In this document: positions 53,201 to 62,508 of the stretch, in pieces
How positions within the stretch are numbered: position 1 is the stretch's first letter
Layout: every line of letters begins with the position of its first letter
Translations under genes and position numbers: made by a program
Notes under the pieces: generated by a model
Seen by the model: the letters and a program-made list of their open reading frames with translations, nothing else
The model's database searches: none
What the model was told of the DNA's origin: nothing
DNA from: Rana temporaria
Lineage: Eukaryota; Chordata; Amphibia; Anura; Ranidae
DNA length: 64,000 nucleotides
Direction of reading: 5' to 3'
Assembly: GCF_905171775.1 (NCBI RefSeq)
Contig: NC_053500.1
Location: 124,660,241-124,724,240, forward strand

Positions 53201-54751
53201 CGTACTCCGCTATGGGGGAACCCGCGACTATTACATTTCCACACCATACCTGACCCGGCCCTATGGGCTCGCTTTGAGGTAAAGACGCTAGCGGACATAG
53301 CCCCGTCAGGTAGGCTACTCACCTTTGATGAATTGAAGCAGAGGAAGGGACTCACGAACCCGATGTTCTTTCGGTTTCTTCAGCTGCGTCATGCTTTTAA
53401 ATCGCAATTTCCTGACCTGGTGGTTCTGGAGACTACAGGGGTGGAACGCTTGCTGAGGGCGGAGGACGAGACTAAACCCTTGTCCGCCTTGTACTCGCTA
53501 TTGATAGGCCTGGACACCTCTAAGGTCTCTCAGCTATACTCGGTGTGGCAGGGGGACATTCCAACGCTGGCTGATGACGACTGGGAAGAAGGGATACAAC
53601 AGTATCTTACCCTGGTGGTGTCTGCCAGGGATAGATTTATCCAACTGAAATTCTTGCACAGGGCTTATTACTCCCCCCAGCGCCTGGCAAAAATATACCC
53701 GCAGCGGAGCCCCACCTGCCCACGATGTGGAGAACAGGAGGGATCCTTTTTCCATGTGGTCTGGTCATGTCCCGCAATGAAAGCCTATTGGCAGGGGGTG
53801 GTGAGTGTGATTCAATCCGTTAGTAAGATAAGTGTACCCTGTGAACCCCTGCCACTGCTCTTAGGTATAGTTGATACACTGCCGGGCACCCAGTCAAAGA
53901 AATTGTTCATCTTCTTCGCTGCTTTCTATGCCAGGAAAGCAATTCTCTTAAAGTGGAGGGAGGCCCCTCCCCCTTCGGTGCAGCAGTGGAGGGCACTGAT
54001 CAATGCGGCCCTTCCTCTGTATAAACTCACATATATGGGTCGCAACTGCCCCGGGAAGTTCGAAAAGGTTTGGGCGGCCTGGGTAAAGGCAGAAAAGTTG
54101 CAGCTAGACTAGCTGGAATGCATCTCGGGATGGCCTGGTCACCCCTTTCCTCCCCCTTCATTTCCCCTATGTTCCTGGGTCTTGGGGCTGGTTGCACTGG
54201 GAGCCACGTTGGGTCACATGGGGGCGGTGGCAGGAGCCACGAAGATCCTTGGATCCGGTAATGGAGGCCTCTCTCTCCCCCCCCCCCACCTCCACCCCAC
54301 CCCATCCCTCTTTCCCCCTGAATACACACCTCATGGTACAGTGGTGGAGGTCTTCCTCCTTTTGCCCTGTTAGGGAAACTTATATCCGTATCAAGTGTAG
54401 AATGAGTGTTATTGCTATTGTCCCCAACATGTGTGTTTCTGTATGGGGGGGGGGTCCTGGGGGTTACTTGGGGTATACAAATGTTGTCGTATTTATTGAA
54501 ATCTGAGATCTGCACTCCGTCTCCCTCCTTCTAAAAAACCTTTTTCTTTATCTCCAGCTATGTACCATTTTCTTTCCTTGTCAATTTGGATACAGGGAGT
54601 ACGCGCTCACGCATGGACGTTCACCTTATGTGTTGTTTTAACTTGCTTTCAGGTTTCTAAATTGCATTTACTGCTGATCTATGTATAACCAATGTCTGGC
54701 AACTGTATATATACTCTGTTTATACATCAATAAAAATCTTTTTGTTAAAAA
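50269..54751 (+). mobile_element. L1-Tx1 type LINE, 5'-truncated, 16-bp TSD
   Basis: AAAAACACACGATCGC is present at 50253-50268 and 54752-54767, defining a 4483-bp insertion. It begins only 46 bp before the ORF2 frame, so an ORF1 region is absent. The 3' untranslated part is 54113-54751, with poly-C and G-runs and a polyadenylation signal AATAAA at 54730, followed by a short A tail. The perfect duplication and intact ORF indicate a young copy. Confidence 0.93.
50315..54112 (+). CDS. LINE ORF2 protein: AP-endonuclease and reverse transcriptase
   Basis: A 1265-aa uninterrupted frame. Residues about 22-255 form an AP-like endonuclease: SWNVRGLND at the start, LLQETHL (Q59-E60), AGDFN (160-164), RIDLVY and SDHSPVLL (S244, D245, H246). 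Residues about 480-790 form a reverse transcriptase: TPGVDGLPPEFY, IPKPGKDP..SYRPISLLN, FMPGKG, LDAEKAFDSVEW (D613), TRQGCPLSP and YADD (713-716). Near the C-terminus lies a CX2CX8HX4C knuckle (C1135, C1138, H1147, C1152). The order and length fit the Tx1 group of the L1 clade. The product nicks target DNA and copies its RNA. A second start at M22 (50378) is as likely to be the true one. No stops or frameshifts are seen. Confidence 0.95.
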   Translation: MCGRGGTLSHAGSTVIIPATPMAPIRLVSWNVRGLNDKIKRSLVMAYLKKYSPHICLLQETHLTGRKILGLRKQWVGHSYHATYSNYARGVSVLIHKSLSYSLLDVKTDPEGKYVLLHAVVDTVEMLILGIYIPPPATMSFLKSLIPILATYPTENIIIAGDFNMVPSPSMDRLSSDVTVDSPLRRWASLYGFTDVWRWKFPDVKAYTCHSTSYRAMSRIDLVYASGGMLSKVREVQILPRGISDHSPVLLTIQTLTPPSERLWRLSRYWISDERVAAEIPRRISEFWGDNEESTTEGNRWDAFKAFTRGCYQTVISRERRAATICLEEAEAKAQDLEAQYVATQNPVTYVDMQAACREAMLLRVAKAGRRQLAQTQRIFEQGEKTGRLLAWLAREQQPVTAIARIQNTNGLVEVDPVAINACFASYYEALYSSRVDYTGEELDSFLGQLTFPSLSDEARTHLDSGITLEEVQQALGELQAGKTPGVDGLPPEFYKEHGELLAPRLQAMVVASLKDGSLPPSMAEAVIVVIPKPGKDPELCASYRPISLLNADAKILTKVLARRLNSVILTLVHEDQTGFMPGKGTDINLRRLYTVLGAQGALAESDVVASLDAEKAFDSVEWPYLWEVLRRFGFGPRFVSWVQALYRAPTARVRTGSVLSQPFCLNRGTRQGCPLSPGLFALAIEPMAILLRSSPAVRGIPVGPIHEKISLYADDTLLYLRDPAVSLGAALALIDTFGRFSGVRINWGKSVVFALMSPEAAVTAGTPLRQVLQFRYLGVEIHRDLRQFIPLNLTPVLSLLTQRCAAWKTLPLTPVGRVNLVKMTVLPKFLYIFRQTPVPIPNTFFKKLDAVITSFIWNGGTPRIARSTLQLPVTLGGLALPCFQKYYWAAVLVTLRWWLSEEPANPAATLEAALLGSYSELRNLIYRGPRSSPSVTPSMKTTLRVWDVVRTKVQGPGRYSPRTPLWGNPRLLHFHTIPDPALWARFEVKTLADIAPSGRLLTFDELKQRKGLTNPMFFRFLQLRHAFKSQFPDLVVLETTGVERLLRAEDETKPLSALYSLLIGLDTSKVSQLYSVWQGDIPTLADDDWEEGIQQYLTLVVSARDRFIQLKFLHRAYYSPQRLAKIYPQRSPTCPRCGEQEGSFFHVVWSCPAMKAYWQGVVSVIQSVSKISVPCEPLPLLLGIVDTLPGTQSKKLFIFFAAFYARKAILLKWREAPPPSVQQWRALINAALPLYKLTYMGRNCPGKFEKVWAAWVKAEKLQLD

Positions 54752-54806
54752 AAAAACACACGATCGCCGCAACCGGACATTTATGGTCAAATGCTTCGCC
54801 CACTTA

Positions 54807-55535
54807 GCCAGATTCACAAAGAGTTACGCCGGCGTATCAGTAGATACGCCGTCGTAACTCGGAATCTAAGCCGTCGTAAGTTTAAGTGTATGCTCAAACT
54901 GAGATACACTTAAACCTAGCTAAGATACGACGGCCTGCGCCGTCGTATCTTAGGGTGCAATATTTCCGCTGGCCGCTAGGTGGCGCTTCCGTTGAGTTTG
55001 GCGTAGAATATGCAAATGACTAGATATGCCGATTCACGAATGTATGCTTGCCCGTCGCAGTAAAGATACGCCGTTTACGTAAGGCGATTCCCGGCGTAAA
55101 GTTAGTCGAACAAATAGTTGGCCTAGTCAATGTTAAGTATGGCCGTCGTACCCGCTTCGAAACTTGAAAAATGTACGTCGTTTGCGTAAGTCCTCCGTGA
55201 ATGGGGCTGGACGTCATTTACGTTCACGTCGAAACCAATACGTCCTCGCGGCGTACTTTGGAGCAATGCACACTGGGAAATGTCCACGGACGGCGCATGC
55301 GCCGTTCGAAAAAAATGTCAATCACGTCGGGTCACGAGTCATTTACATAAAACACGCCCCCCTCATCCTCATTTGAATTAGGCGCGCTTACGCCGGCCAA
55401 TTTACGATACGCTGCCGTAAGTTAGGAGGCAAGTACTTTGTGAATACAGCACTTGCCTCTCTCACTTACGGCGGCGTAGCGTATATGCGATACGCTACGC
55501 CGCCTCAATAGTAAGCCAGTCTATCTGAATCTGGC
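54807..55535. mobile_element. MITE of the GCCAGATTC family, 729 bp
   Basis: GCCAGATTCACAAAG to CTGAATCTGGC, with TTA at 54804-54806 and TAA at 55536-55538. The left part has GATACGCCGTCGTAAC and AAGATACGACGGC..GCCGTCGTATCTT as palindromes. The right part has CTTACGGCGGCGTAGCG. Close relatives are 1-391 and 62787-63500. Confidence 0.85.
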
Positions 55536-55585
55536 TAAAAGGCTATAAAATAATTCTAATGTTGGTTGACTAGTAATAATAATTA

Positions 55586-55980
55586 AATACTGCAGCTGCT
55601 GACTTTTAATAAATGGACACTTACCTGTCCTGGGTGCCCGCGATGTCGGCAGCCGAGGCCGATCAATCGCTCGGCTCTCGGCTGCCCCCGCCGCCATCCT
55701 CTGTGAGGAAATCAGAAAATGAAGCCCTGAGGCTTCACTTCCCGGTTCCCTACTGCACAATGCCACTGGTCCCCTCTGTGTTCTGGGACCTGTGTGTTTC
55801 CCAGAAGACAGCGGGGGGGACAGGAAGGGGCGTGACTCCCGCGGGGGTCTATGCCCGGAAGTGGGTGCAAATACCTTATACAGGTATCTGCACCCCCCTC
55901 CCCCCTGAAAGGTGCCAAATGTGACACCGGAGGGGGGAGGGTTCCGAAAAGCGGAGGTTCCATTTTTGTGTGGACCTCGG
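55586..55980. mobile_element. TTAA-family fragment, relative of 21145-21566
   Basis: GCAGCTGCTGACTTTTAATA, ACACTTACCTGTCCTGG, CACTTCCCGGTTCCCTA, GTGACACCGGAGGGGGGAGG and GGACCTCGGCTTTAA follow the order of 21165-21570. The left end may be cut inside the ACTGCAGCTG block. Confidence 0.75.
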
Positions 55981-55989
55981 CTTTAATAA

Positions 55990-56584
55990 ATATAATTATT
56001 ACTAGTTATTACAAAAAACATTGATATTTATACAACAGGACAAAATATAAAGTGTTATCTACATCTATTAGGAAAAAAGAAGCATACCAGAATGCTGATC
56101 CAGGGATTACATTGCCTCTGGATTTATGAAAGAAATGTTTTCCTGTTAATGCAAACTGGACTATGTTTTGTATGGGGATTTGTATCGTTTCTTCGGATCA
56201 ACTAGAGGTCAGAGACTGTAATTCTCTCAGAGCTGAACTTCCCGCTCCTTTATGTGTCCTACAATATATAGAAGGCATCCAGTCCTGAGATTTACACAGC
56301 TCTGCCACATAGCGCAGCCCTGTCTGGCAAGGCCTGAAACCTGATTTATCTCAGTAACATTTGCATGTGTTGTCTCACCGCCATCCTGTGACTGGACAGT
56401 CATAGGTGAAGCAGCAAACCAAAGAGCTCCTCTCTCTCTCACTCTGCTCTCTTCTCCCATCAGCATGCCCTTTGCACTGCAGCACAGATGACTGGATCCT
56501 TGTGCTGCTTCTCCCTCTCCAAGTATGTTGTATTGGGACTGCAACAGGCTGATAGCAGGCCAATTTCTGGTACTTACACAGTCT
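55990..56584. other. No recognisable gene
   Basis: Low-repeat stretch up to the next MITE. Minus-strand frames of 93-105 aa partly overlap it and show no domain. Confidence 0.4.
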
Positions 56585-57324
56585 GGGCCAGATTCTCGTA
56601 CATCCGCGTATCTTTGCGCGGGCGTAACGTATCCGATTTACGTTACGCCTCCGCAACTTAGACGGGCAAGTGCTGTATTCTCAAAGCACTTGCTCCGTAA
56701 GTTGCGGCGGCGTAGCGTAAATCAGCCGGCGTAAGCCCGCCTTATTCAAATGTGGGACAGGGGGGTGTGTTTTATGTAAATGTTCTGTGACCCGACGTGA
56801 TTGACGTTTTTCACGAACGGCGCATGCGCCGTCCGTGGAAATCTCCCAGTGTGCATTGCTCCTAATACATTGGTTTCAACGTGAACGTAAAATTACGTCC
56901 AGCCCCATTCACGGACGAGTTACGCAAACGACGTAAAATTTTCAAATTTCGTCGCGGGAACGACGTCCATACTTAACATTGGTACGCCGCACTTACGCCA
57001 CCATATAGCAGGGGTAACTTTACGCCGGGAAAAGCCTAACGTAAACGGCATAACTGTACTGCGTCGGCCGGGCTTACGTTCGTGAATTCGCGTATCTAGC
57101 TGATATACATATTTCAGCGCGTAAATCAGCGTACACGCCCCTAGCGGCCAGCGTAAATATGCAGTTACGATCCGACGGCGTAAGAGACTTACGCCTGTCG
57201 GATCGAAGGAAAATCTATGTGTAACTGATTCTAAGAATCAGGCGCAAAGATACGACGGCGCAACTCAGAGATACGACGGCGTATCTGGAGATACGCCGTC
57301 GTATCTCTTTTGAGAATCTGGCCC
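56585..57324. mobile_element. MITE of the GGGCCAGATTC family, 740 bp
   Basis: GGGCCAGATTCTCG and GAGAATCTGGCCC. The left palindrome ACGTTACGCC..TAAGTTGCGGCGGCGTAGCG, a CGGCGCATGCGCCG centre and right-end GATACGACGGCGTATCTG / AGATACGCCGTCGTATCT parallel 32653-33371. Flanks TCT and TTT do not form a clear duplication. Confidence 0.83.
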
Positions 57325-57389
57325 TTTGTATTTAAAGGACACCCATTTAATGATTTAATAATGCACAAAGAGCTGCATTCCTTTGTTAA

Positions 57390-58225
57390 CCGCTTGCCGA
57401 CTGCCTAACGTACATTTATGTCGGCAGAATGGCACGGGCAGGCAAAGCAACGTACAGGTAGCATGATCGTGCCCACGGGACCCGTGGACTTGATGTCCGC
57501 CGGTGTCCTGCGATCGTGTCATGGAGAGGCAGAACGGGGAGATGCCTATGTAAACAAGGCATTTCCCTGTTCTGCCTAGTGACAGGACAGTGATCTTCTG
57601 CTCCCTGTCATCGGGAGCAGGGATCAGTATCATGTTACTGGTAGCCCAGCCCCCTCACAGTTAGAATCACTCCCTAGGACACACATAACCCCTTCCCCTC
57701 CCCCTACTGGTTAACTCCATCCCTGCCAGTGTCATTTACACAGTAATCAGTGCATTTTTATAGCACTGATCGCTGTGTAAATGACAATGATCCCAAAATA
57801 GCGTCAAAAGTGTCCGATGTGTCCGCGGCAATGTCGCAGTCACGATGAAAATCGCAGATCGCCACCATTACTAGTAAAACAATAATAATAATAAAAATGC
57901 CATAAAATGATCCCCTATTTTGTAGACGCTATAACTTTTGCGCAAACCAATCAATAAACGCTTATTGCAAAAATACCAAAAATATGTAGAAGAATACGTA
58001 TCGGCCTAATCTGAGGAAAAAAAATGATTTATATATATATTTTTGAGGATATTTATTATAGCAAAAAGTAAAAAATATTAAATTTTTTTCAAAATTGTCG
58101 CTCTAATTTTGTTTATAGCGCAAAAAAAAATTAAAACCGCAGAGGTGATCAAATACCACCAAAAGAAAGCTCTATTTGTGGGGAAAAAAGGATGTCAATT
58201 TTGTTTGGGAGCCACGTCGCATGAC
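57390..58225. mobile_element. Partial TTAA element (CCGCTTGCCGACTGCC end)
   Basis: TTAA at 57386-57389. The start matches the reverse of 22690-22768 and 48250-48314. The hairpin area 57500-57640 has AAATGCC..GGCATTT and GCTCCCTGTCATCGGGAGC. 57720-58225 matches 13730-14225 (GTGTCCGATGTGTCCGC, ACGTATCGGCCTAA, GAGCCACGTCGCA). The right terminus is lost at a C-run. Confidence 0.8.
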
Positions 58226-58439
58226 CCCCCCCCGAGACAATCATGTCACATTGGCTTTTAAAACTGCTTTGCGGTGCCTGCAGCTCCCGCTGCCGAGTCT
58301 CTCACTCTCTCTCTCTCATCACCAGGGCCGGACTGGCCCAGCCCGGTAGGCTGCCTGTCCTGAGGCTGCTTTGAGCTGTAGCTGACTGCAGCGCTCCCCC
58401 TCTCTCCTGCGTGTATGACACCGGGCATCTCTCGCTGTG

Positions 58440-58605
58440 TGTGAGAGCTGGATCTCTGTTCGGCTGTGCTGCCTGTGCTAGACCTGCTTGTGTGATAGTA
58501 GATGGAGATGGAACACTGATTGAATCAGTGTTTTGTCTATCACACAAGCCCGTCTAGGGGAGGACCTTGCTAGAGCCGAACACAGACCTATAGCTCCTGT
58601 TTGTT
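58440..58605. repeat. Imperfect long hairpin
   Basis: CTGTTCGGCTGTGC..CTAGACCTGCTTGTGTGATAG pairs with CTATCACACAAGCCCGTCTAG..TAGAGCCGAACACAG. An inner stem AACACTGATT / AATCAGTGTT lies at 58512-58532. Layout resembles a MITE core. Confidence 0.75.
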
Positions 58606-58685
58606 CCATGACACACGTCGGGAGAGGAGATACCTGCTGTGTGTGATCGAGGCAATGCCATGGTGAGTGCCATGCACAGTGAGGC

Positions 58686-58750
58686 TTCATTCATATACAA
58701 AAGTGGGGCTGCATTAATATTCAAAGTGGGGCTGCATTAATATACAAATG
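58686..58750. repeat. Short tandem repeat, about 24-bp unit
   Basis: GTGGGGCTGCATTAATAT + ACAAA appears two to three times between 58686 and 58750. Confidence 0.75.
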
Positions 58751-58751
58751 T

Positions 58752-59042
58752 GTATATCCAGGACAATACAGTGTCCTGGAATGAAACTGACACAGCCACC
58801 CCCCTGGGCCGATCTAATGCCCCCCTCCCCAAAAAAGGCTGCCACATCACCGCCTTACTCACTGACAGTACTTGTCCTGGCCGGGAATGTTTGCAGAGGC
58901 ACAATCCCTGATGCGGCGGCCTTTTTGGGAGGCATGATCAGTGCTTCTATGTAGAGCGTGCACCTACCACCCTGGCTGTGTTGTGATTCATTTTTGGAAA
59001 GGGGGGTGTCCCTGAATGGCAGTTTGGAAATGTGGTCACCCT
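58752..59042. mobile_element. Fragment of TAGGGTGACCAC hAT family
   Basis: ATCCAGGACAATACAGTGTC, GCCACCCCCCTGGGCCG and TGACAGTACTTGTCCTGGCC, ending TTGGAAATGTGGTCACCCTA. It is collinear with 60283-60564. The left end is missing. Confidence 0.8.
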
Positions 59043-59352
59043 AGGGTGCCTCGGTAAAGCGGAATTCGCTAGCTCAGCGGGTGGATCTATCCGCTGATCC
59101 CCCCAGAGCAGGTGGATGACAGGTCTGTGCCTGCTCCGCTATGCATAGCGGACACGGACACAGTCCTGCTCTCCTCTATGGGTCAATCAGATGGAAACGG
59201 AACACCTGTTTGTTTCCATTATATCTGATCCACCAAACTGATGGGGAATAAGCCCCCCATCCGTCTGTTTTTGGTGGCCAGGATCAGATTGGATGACGGC
59301 AGGTGTCAGCAGACATGTGTTCACTGACATCCGCCGCTCCATAGAAGAGACT
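59043..59352. other. Possible MITE remnant
   Basis: GTGGATCTATCCGCTG, GAGCAGGTGGATGACAGG, CATCCGTCTGTTTTTGGTGG and GGATCAGATTGGATGACGG look like words of a dispersed repeat, but no ends are matched in this window. Confidence 0.35.
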
Positions 59353-59702
59353 AGAGTAGGATGACCACATTTCTAAACTACTATTCAGGGACACCCCCCT
59401 TCCCAAAAATCACCTTGTGCTGTAACGAATCACAGCACAGTGATTGGACACAAGAGGCGGGATTTATGATTTCTCCAATCACAAGCAGGGGGCAGGGAAT
59501 GTGCTTCTCCAGACATTGCCAGCCAGGACAAGTACTGTCAGTGAGTAAAGCGGTGATGTGGCGGCCTTTTTTGGGGGCATCAGTTTGGCCCGGGGGTTGG
59601 TTGTGTCAGTTTTATTCTGGGACACTGTATTGTCCTGGAATGAAGGTGCCCGGGACAGACCTGCAAAATGCTGAACTGTCCCGGGCAATTCGGTCACCCT
59701 AG
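59353..59702. mobile_element. hAT-like MITE, TAGGGTGACCAC family
   Basis: AGGATGACCACATTTCTAAA to CCCGGGCAATTCGGTCACCCTA. The order matches 4820-5258 (GGGACACCCCC, GTGATTTCTCC type, AGGACAAGTACTGTCAG, GGAATGAAGGTGCC). No clear duplication flanks it. Confidence 0.83.
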
Positions 59703-59742
59703 TCTCGCATTTTGCAGGTCTGACAATACAGTGTCCTGGAAT

Positions 59743-60282
59743 CAGGGTTGGACTGGGACAAAGATTTGGCCCTGGACTTCATCCAGACTGGCCCACTTTG
59801 ACAGGTCTCTCCCATGGCGGCCGGACAACTCCCACACCCCCCCCCCTGCACCCAAGCCCCCTCTCCCCCTTCACTAGCCTTTCTACTTTATTAGAGTAGA
59901 ACGGCTAGTATTTGTACTCTTATAGGCGGTACCAGTGGGGAAGCTAGACATTATTTCACCTGGGGCAAAGAATCAGTTCGGTGCTCCCCCTCCACATGGG
60001 ACAAGATTAGGCAGAAGTGAGAAACTCCCAGGCCATAGCTGTTGAGTCAGCTGTTTGTCCCCTCCCCCATGCTCCTCTGTCATACCCCCTGCTCCTCTGG
60101 TCCTCCCTCTGCTTCTTTGTCCCCCCCAGGTGAGCGCTGCGGGGAGGGAGAGGAGGTGAGCGCTGCAGGAAGGGAGAGACAGAGGAGCGGAGGGGGGGCG
60201 GCGGTCACTGAAGCCGGCCCACTGAGCCATCGGCCCACCAGGAAACTCCCTGTAGTCCCAATGGCCAGTTCATCCCTGCCTG
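59743..60282 (-). repeat. Dispersed repeat, mate of 7929-8402 (inverted)
   Basis: GGGTTGGACTGGGACAAAG to CCAATGGCCAGTTCATCCC. It contains GAGGAGGTGAGCGCTGCAGG and a GGGGGGGCGGCGGTC run. Borders coincide with hAT fragments of another family on both sides, so it was probably inserted inside one element now split into 59703-59742 and 60283-60564. Confidence 0.65.
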
Positions 60283-60564
60283 GAATGAAACTGACACAGC
60301 CACCCCCCTGGGCCGATCTGATGCCCCCCCCAAAAAAAGCCCGCCACATCACCGCCTTACTCACTGACAGTACCTGTCCTGGCCTGGAATGTTTGCAGAT
60401 GCACAATCCCCAATGTGGCGGCTTTTTTTGGGAGGCATGATCAGAGCTTCTGTGTAGAGCTGGCACCTGCCACCCTGGCTGTTTTGTGATTCATTACAGC
60501 ACACGTTCATTTTTGGGAAAGGGGGGTGTCCCTGAATGGCAGGTTGGAAATGTGGTCACCCTAG
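60283..60564. mobile_element. Fragment of TAGGGTGACCAC hAT family
   Basis: TGGAATGAAACTGACACAGC and GGGCCGATCTGATGCC, ending TTGGAAATGTGGTCACCCTA. Collinear with 58780-59042. Confidence 0.8.
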
Positions 60565-60565
60565 G

Positions 60566-61592
60566 GTTAGGGGTCTAAATGTCGCGGATCAGAGGTAGTC
60601 TGATGCAAGTCCATTTACATCCACCATGAACCAGGAAAGCTCCAGTTTTTTAAATGCAGAAGAAAACAGACACAGATGTAAAAAAAGAGTGTCATTCGTT
60701 CCTTTCTTCGCTGATTCAGCAGGGGATGGCGCTGTTATTTCCCAAAGTGAATCGAATTTGTCCCGCTGTCACCATACTTGTAGAATATTCATGCCGGATG
60801 AAGCCGGTGGAATAAGAAGAATATCCCCGTCCTGGACAATCCTGGTCCCTCGGGCTGTTAGGAGGATGAAAGGGAGGGGGGATGTTTCTGAAAGTGTTCA
60901 GTGTTTATTCACAATGCTCTCCAGAATGTCACCTATGGGTGACACTGTCACATGTAAATATCAGTGTGTGCCTTGGACCATTCCACTGTTTTCTGAAGCA
61001 AATGTTCCGGAGTGGGTGGCAGGTGGTCACACAGAGGGCACAAGCAGATCAAAGTTGCGTCACTTCTTTCTCCGATGACTGTGTGCATTGGCAGCCATTG
61101 GCTCATCTACATGAGGTTCTGTGAGCCGAGACGCTGGTTCACGGCACAGCGTTTGTTTCGTTGTCCTTTATTTCACATTACTCTGCAGCGGGATGAATCT
61201 GGGTCATAAATGGGCCTGGAGATTTTATTGCATTTCTCCATTGAAACAGACGTGAAAGGAAGAGATTGAATTCTGGGCAGGACCTGCTACGGGCAGCAAA
61301 TTCATTTCAAGCTGATTCTACATGCGTTCGCCAATACTCATATACAGATATGTCCTCAATCTTTTTATTAAAGGAAAACTTCACTTTTAAGCCTACTTTC
61401 CATAATCCTACACTTTCCAAAATCACTTTATTATAATCTTCTGGTCATTGGTAAAGATATTCCTAGCACTTCTCTTGTGGTGCGTCACAGTTGCCTCTCC
61501 CTTGATAATAAATGTTCTGCCATTAAAGTTTGTCTTAGCATAAAAAAAAAAAAAAATCTGTATATTTCTTCAGTACATACACATTTTGCCAC
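60566..61592. other. Low-repeat stretch without recognised gene
   Basis: No transposon ends or tandem repeats until an A-run at 61538-61553. A 150-aa plus frame (60626-61078) starts MNQESSSFLNAEENRH. It shows no domain I know, and neighbouring frames are also open, so I do not call it a gene. It could hold a non-coding conserved element. Confidence 0.4.
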
Positions 61593-62279
61593 CAGTGTTG
61601 CCAACCGTCCCTATTTTTACAGACAGTTCGTAAAAACGGGCACTTTTTTCCCCGTTCGTAAATGTCCGTGGTTGCGGGAATGTGCCAGTAAAAAAAGCTG
61701 AGATCGGTTCAGCTTGGAACGGCGCATGGAGATTGGAGTCAGGGGGTGATTGGAGGCAGGGGGTGATGGTGGCTGCGGTGGCACCGCAGAGGGGGCAATG
61801 GAGGCAGGGGGAGATTGGAGGCAGGGGGTGTTAGTGGCAGGGGGTGATTGGAGGCAGGGGTTGTTGGTGGCACCACAGAGGGGGATGGTAGCACCGCAGA
61901 GGGTGGGGGATGGAGACAGGGGTTGTTGATGGCACCGCAGAGGGGGATGGAGGCAGGGGACGATTGGAGGCAGGGGGAGATTAGAGGCAGGGGGAGATTG
62001 TGGCACTGCAGGGGGTGTTGGTGGCAGAGAGGTATGGAGGCAGGGGGTGATGTGACTAAATAATTTGCCCTTATTATATCAAAAATAACAAAAATATGTT
62101 TTTTTACCTTAAATCACATTGCTATTCGCCTAGCGTACTTGTTTGTAGCCTAAATACTGAAATTTGCACCTAAAAATTAAATTTAGTAACTTTTGTGAAA
62201 TGGCAGTAAAAACGTGGCTGGGCCAGTAAATTTCGGGTGTCGTGCCAGTAAATTTCAATCTGGTAGGTTGGCAACACTG
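61593..62279 (+). mobile_element. Compact hAT-like element (CAGTGTTGCCAACC ends), 8-bp TSD
   Basis: CAGTGTTGCCAACCGTCCC to GGTTGGCAACACTG, 687 bp; TTTGCCAC at 61585-61592 and 62280-62287. The ends hold AAAAACGGGCACTTTTTTCC and AAATTTCAATCTGGTAGG. The middle 61735-62050 is a degenerate G-rich array (GATTGGAGGCAGGGGGTG). It gives the unfilled form of the 37728-41802 copy. Confidence 0.93.
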
Positions 62280-62416
62280 TTTGCCACTTCCTGTAGTCAA
62301 CTGACAACACTGCCTCTGCTGTACTGAAATCCCAAGCAGTGTCGTCAGCAGTGTTAATTTTGACGACTAAAATGACTAAAACATTTTATTCTACTAAATG
62401 AATACTGTGTGGCGCG

Positions 62417-62508
62417 TAGGGTGACCACGTGTCCCGGATTGCCCGGGACAGTCCTGCATTTTGCAGGTCTGTCCCAGGCACATTCATTTCAGGACAATAC
62501 AGAGTCCC
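62417..62508. mobile_element. Left-end fragment of TAGGGTGACCAC hAT family
   Basis: TAGGGTGACCACGTGTCCC, GGATTGCCCGGGACAGTCC and TTTCAGGACAATACAG, cut where the TTAA palindrome sequence begins. Confidence 0.78.

Noticed and set aside
54182..54515. Small frames after the LINE ORF as a second gene
   Set aside because: They lie in the 3' untranslated part of the LINE, between its stop codon and polyadenylation signal.
60626..61078. 150-aa frame in a repeat-poor stretch
   Set aside because: No recognisable domain, overlapping alternative frames of similar quality and no splice or promoter evidence; kept only as a region to check.
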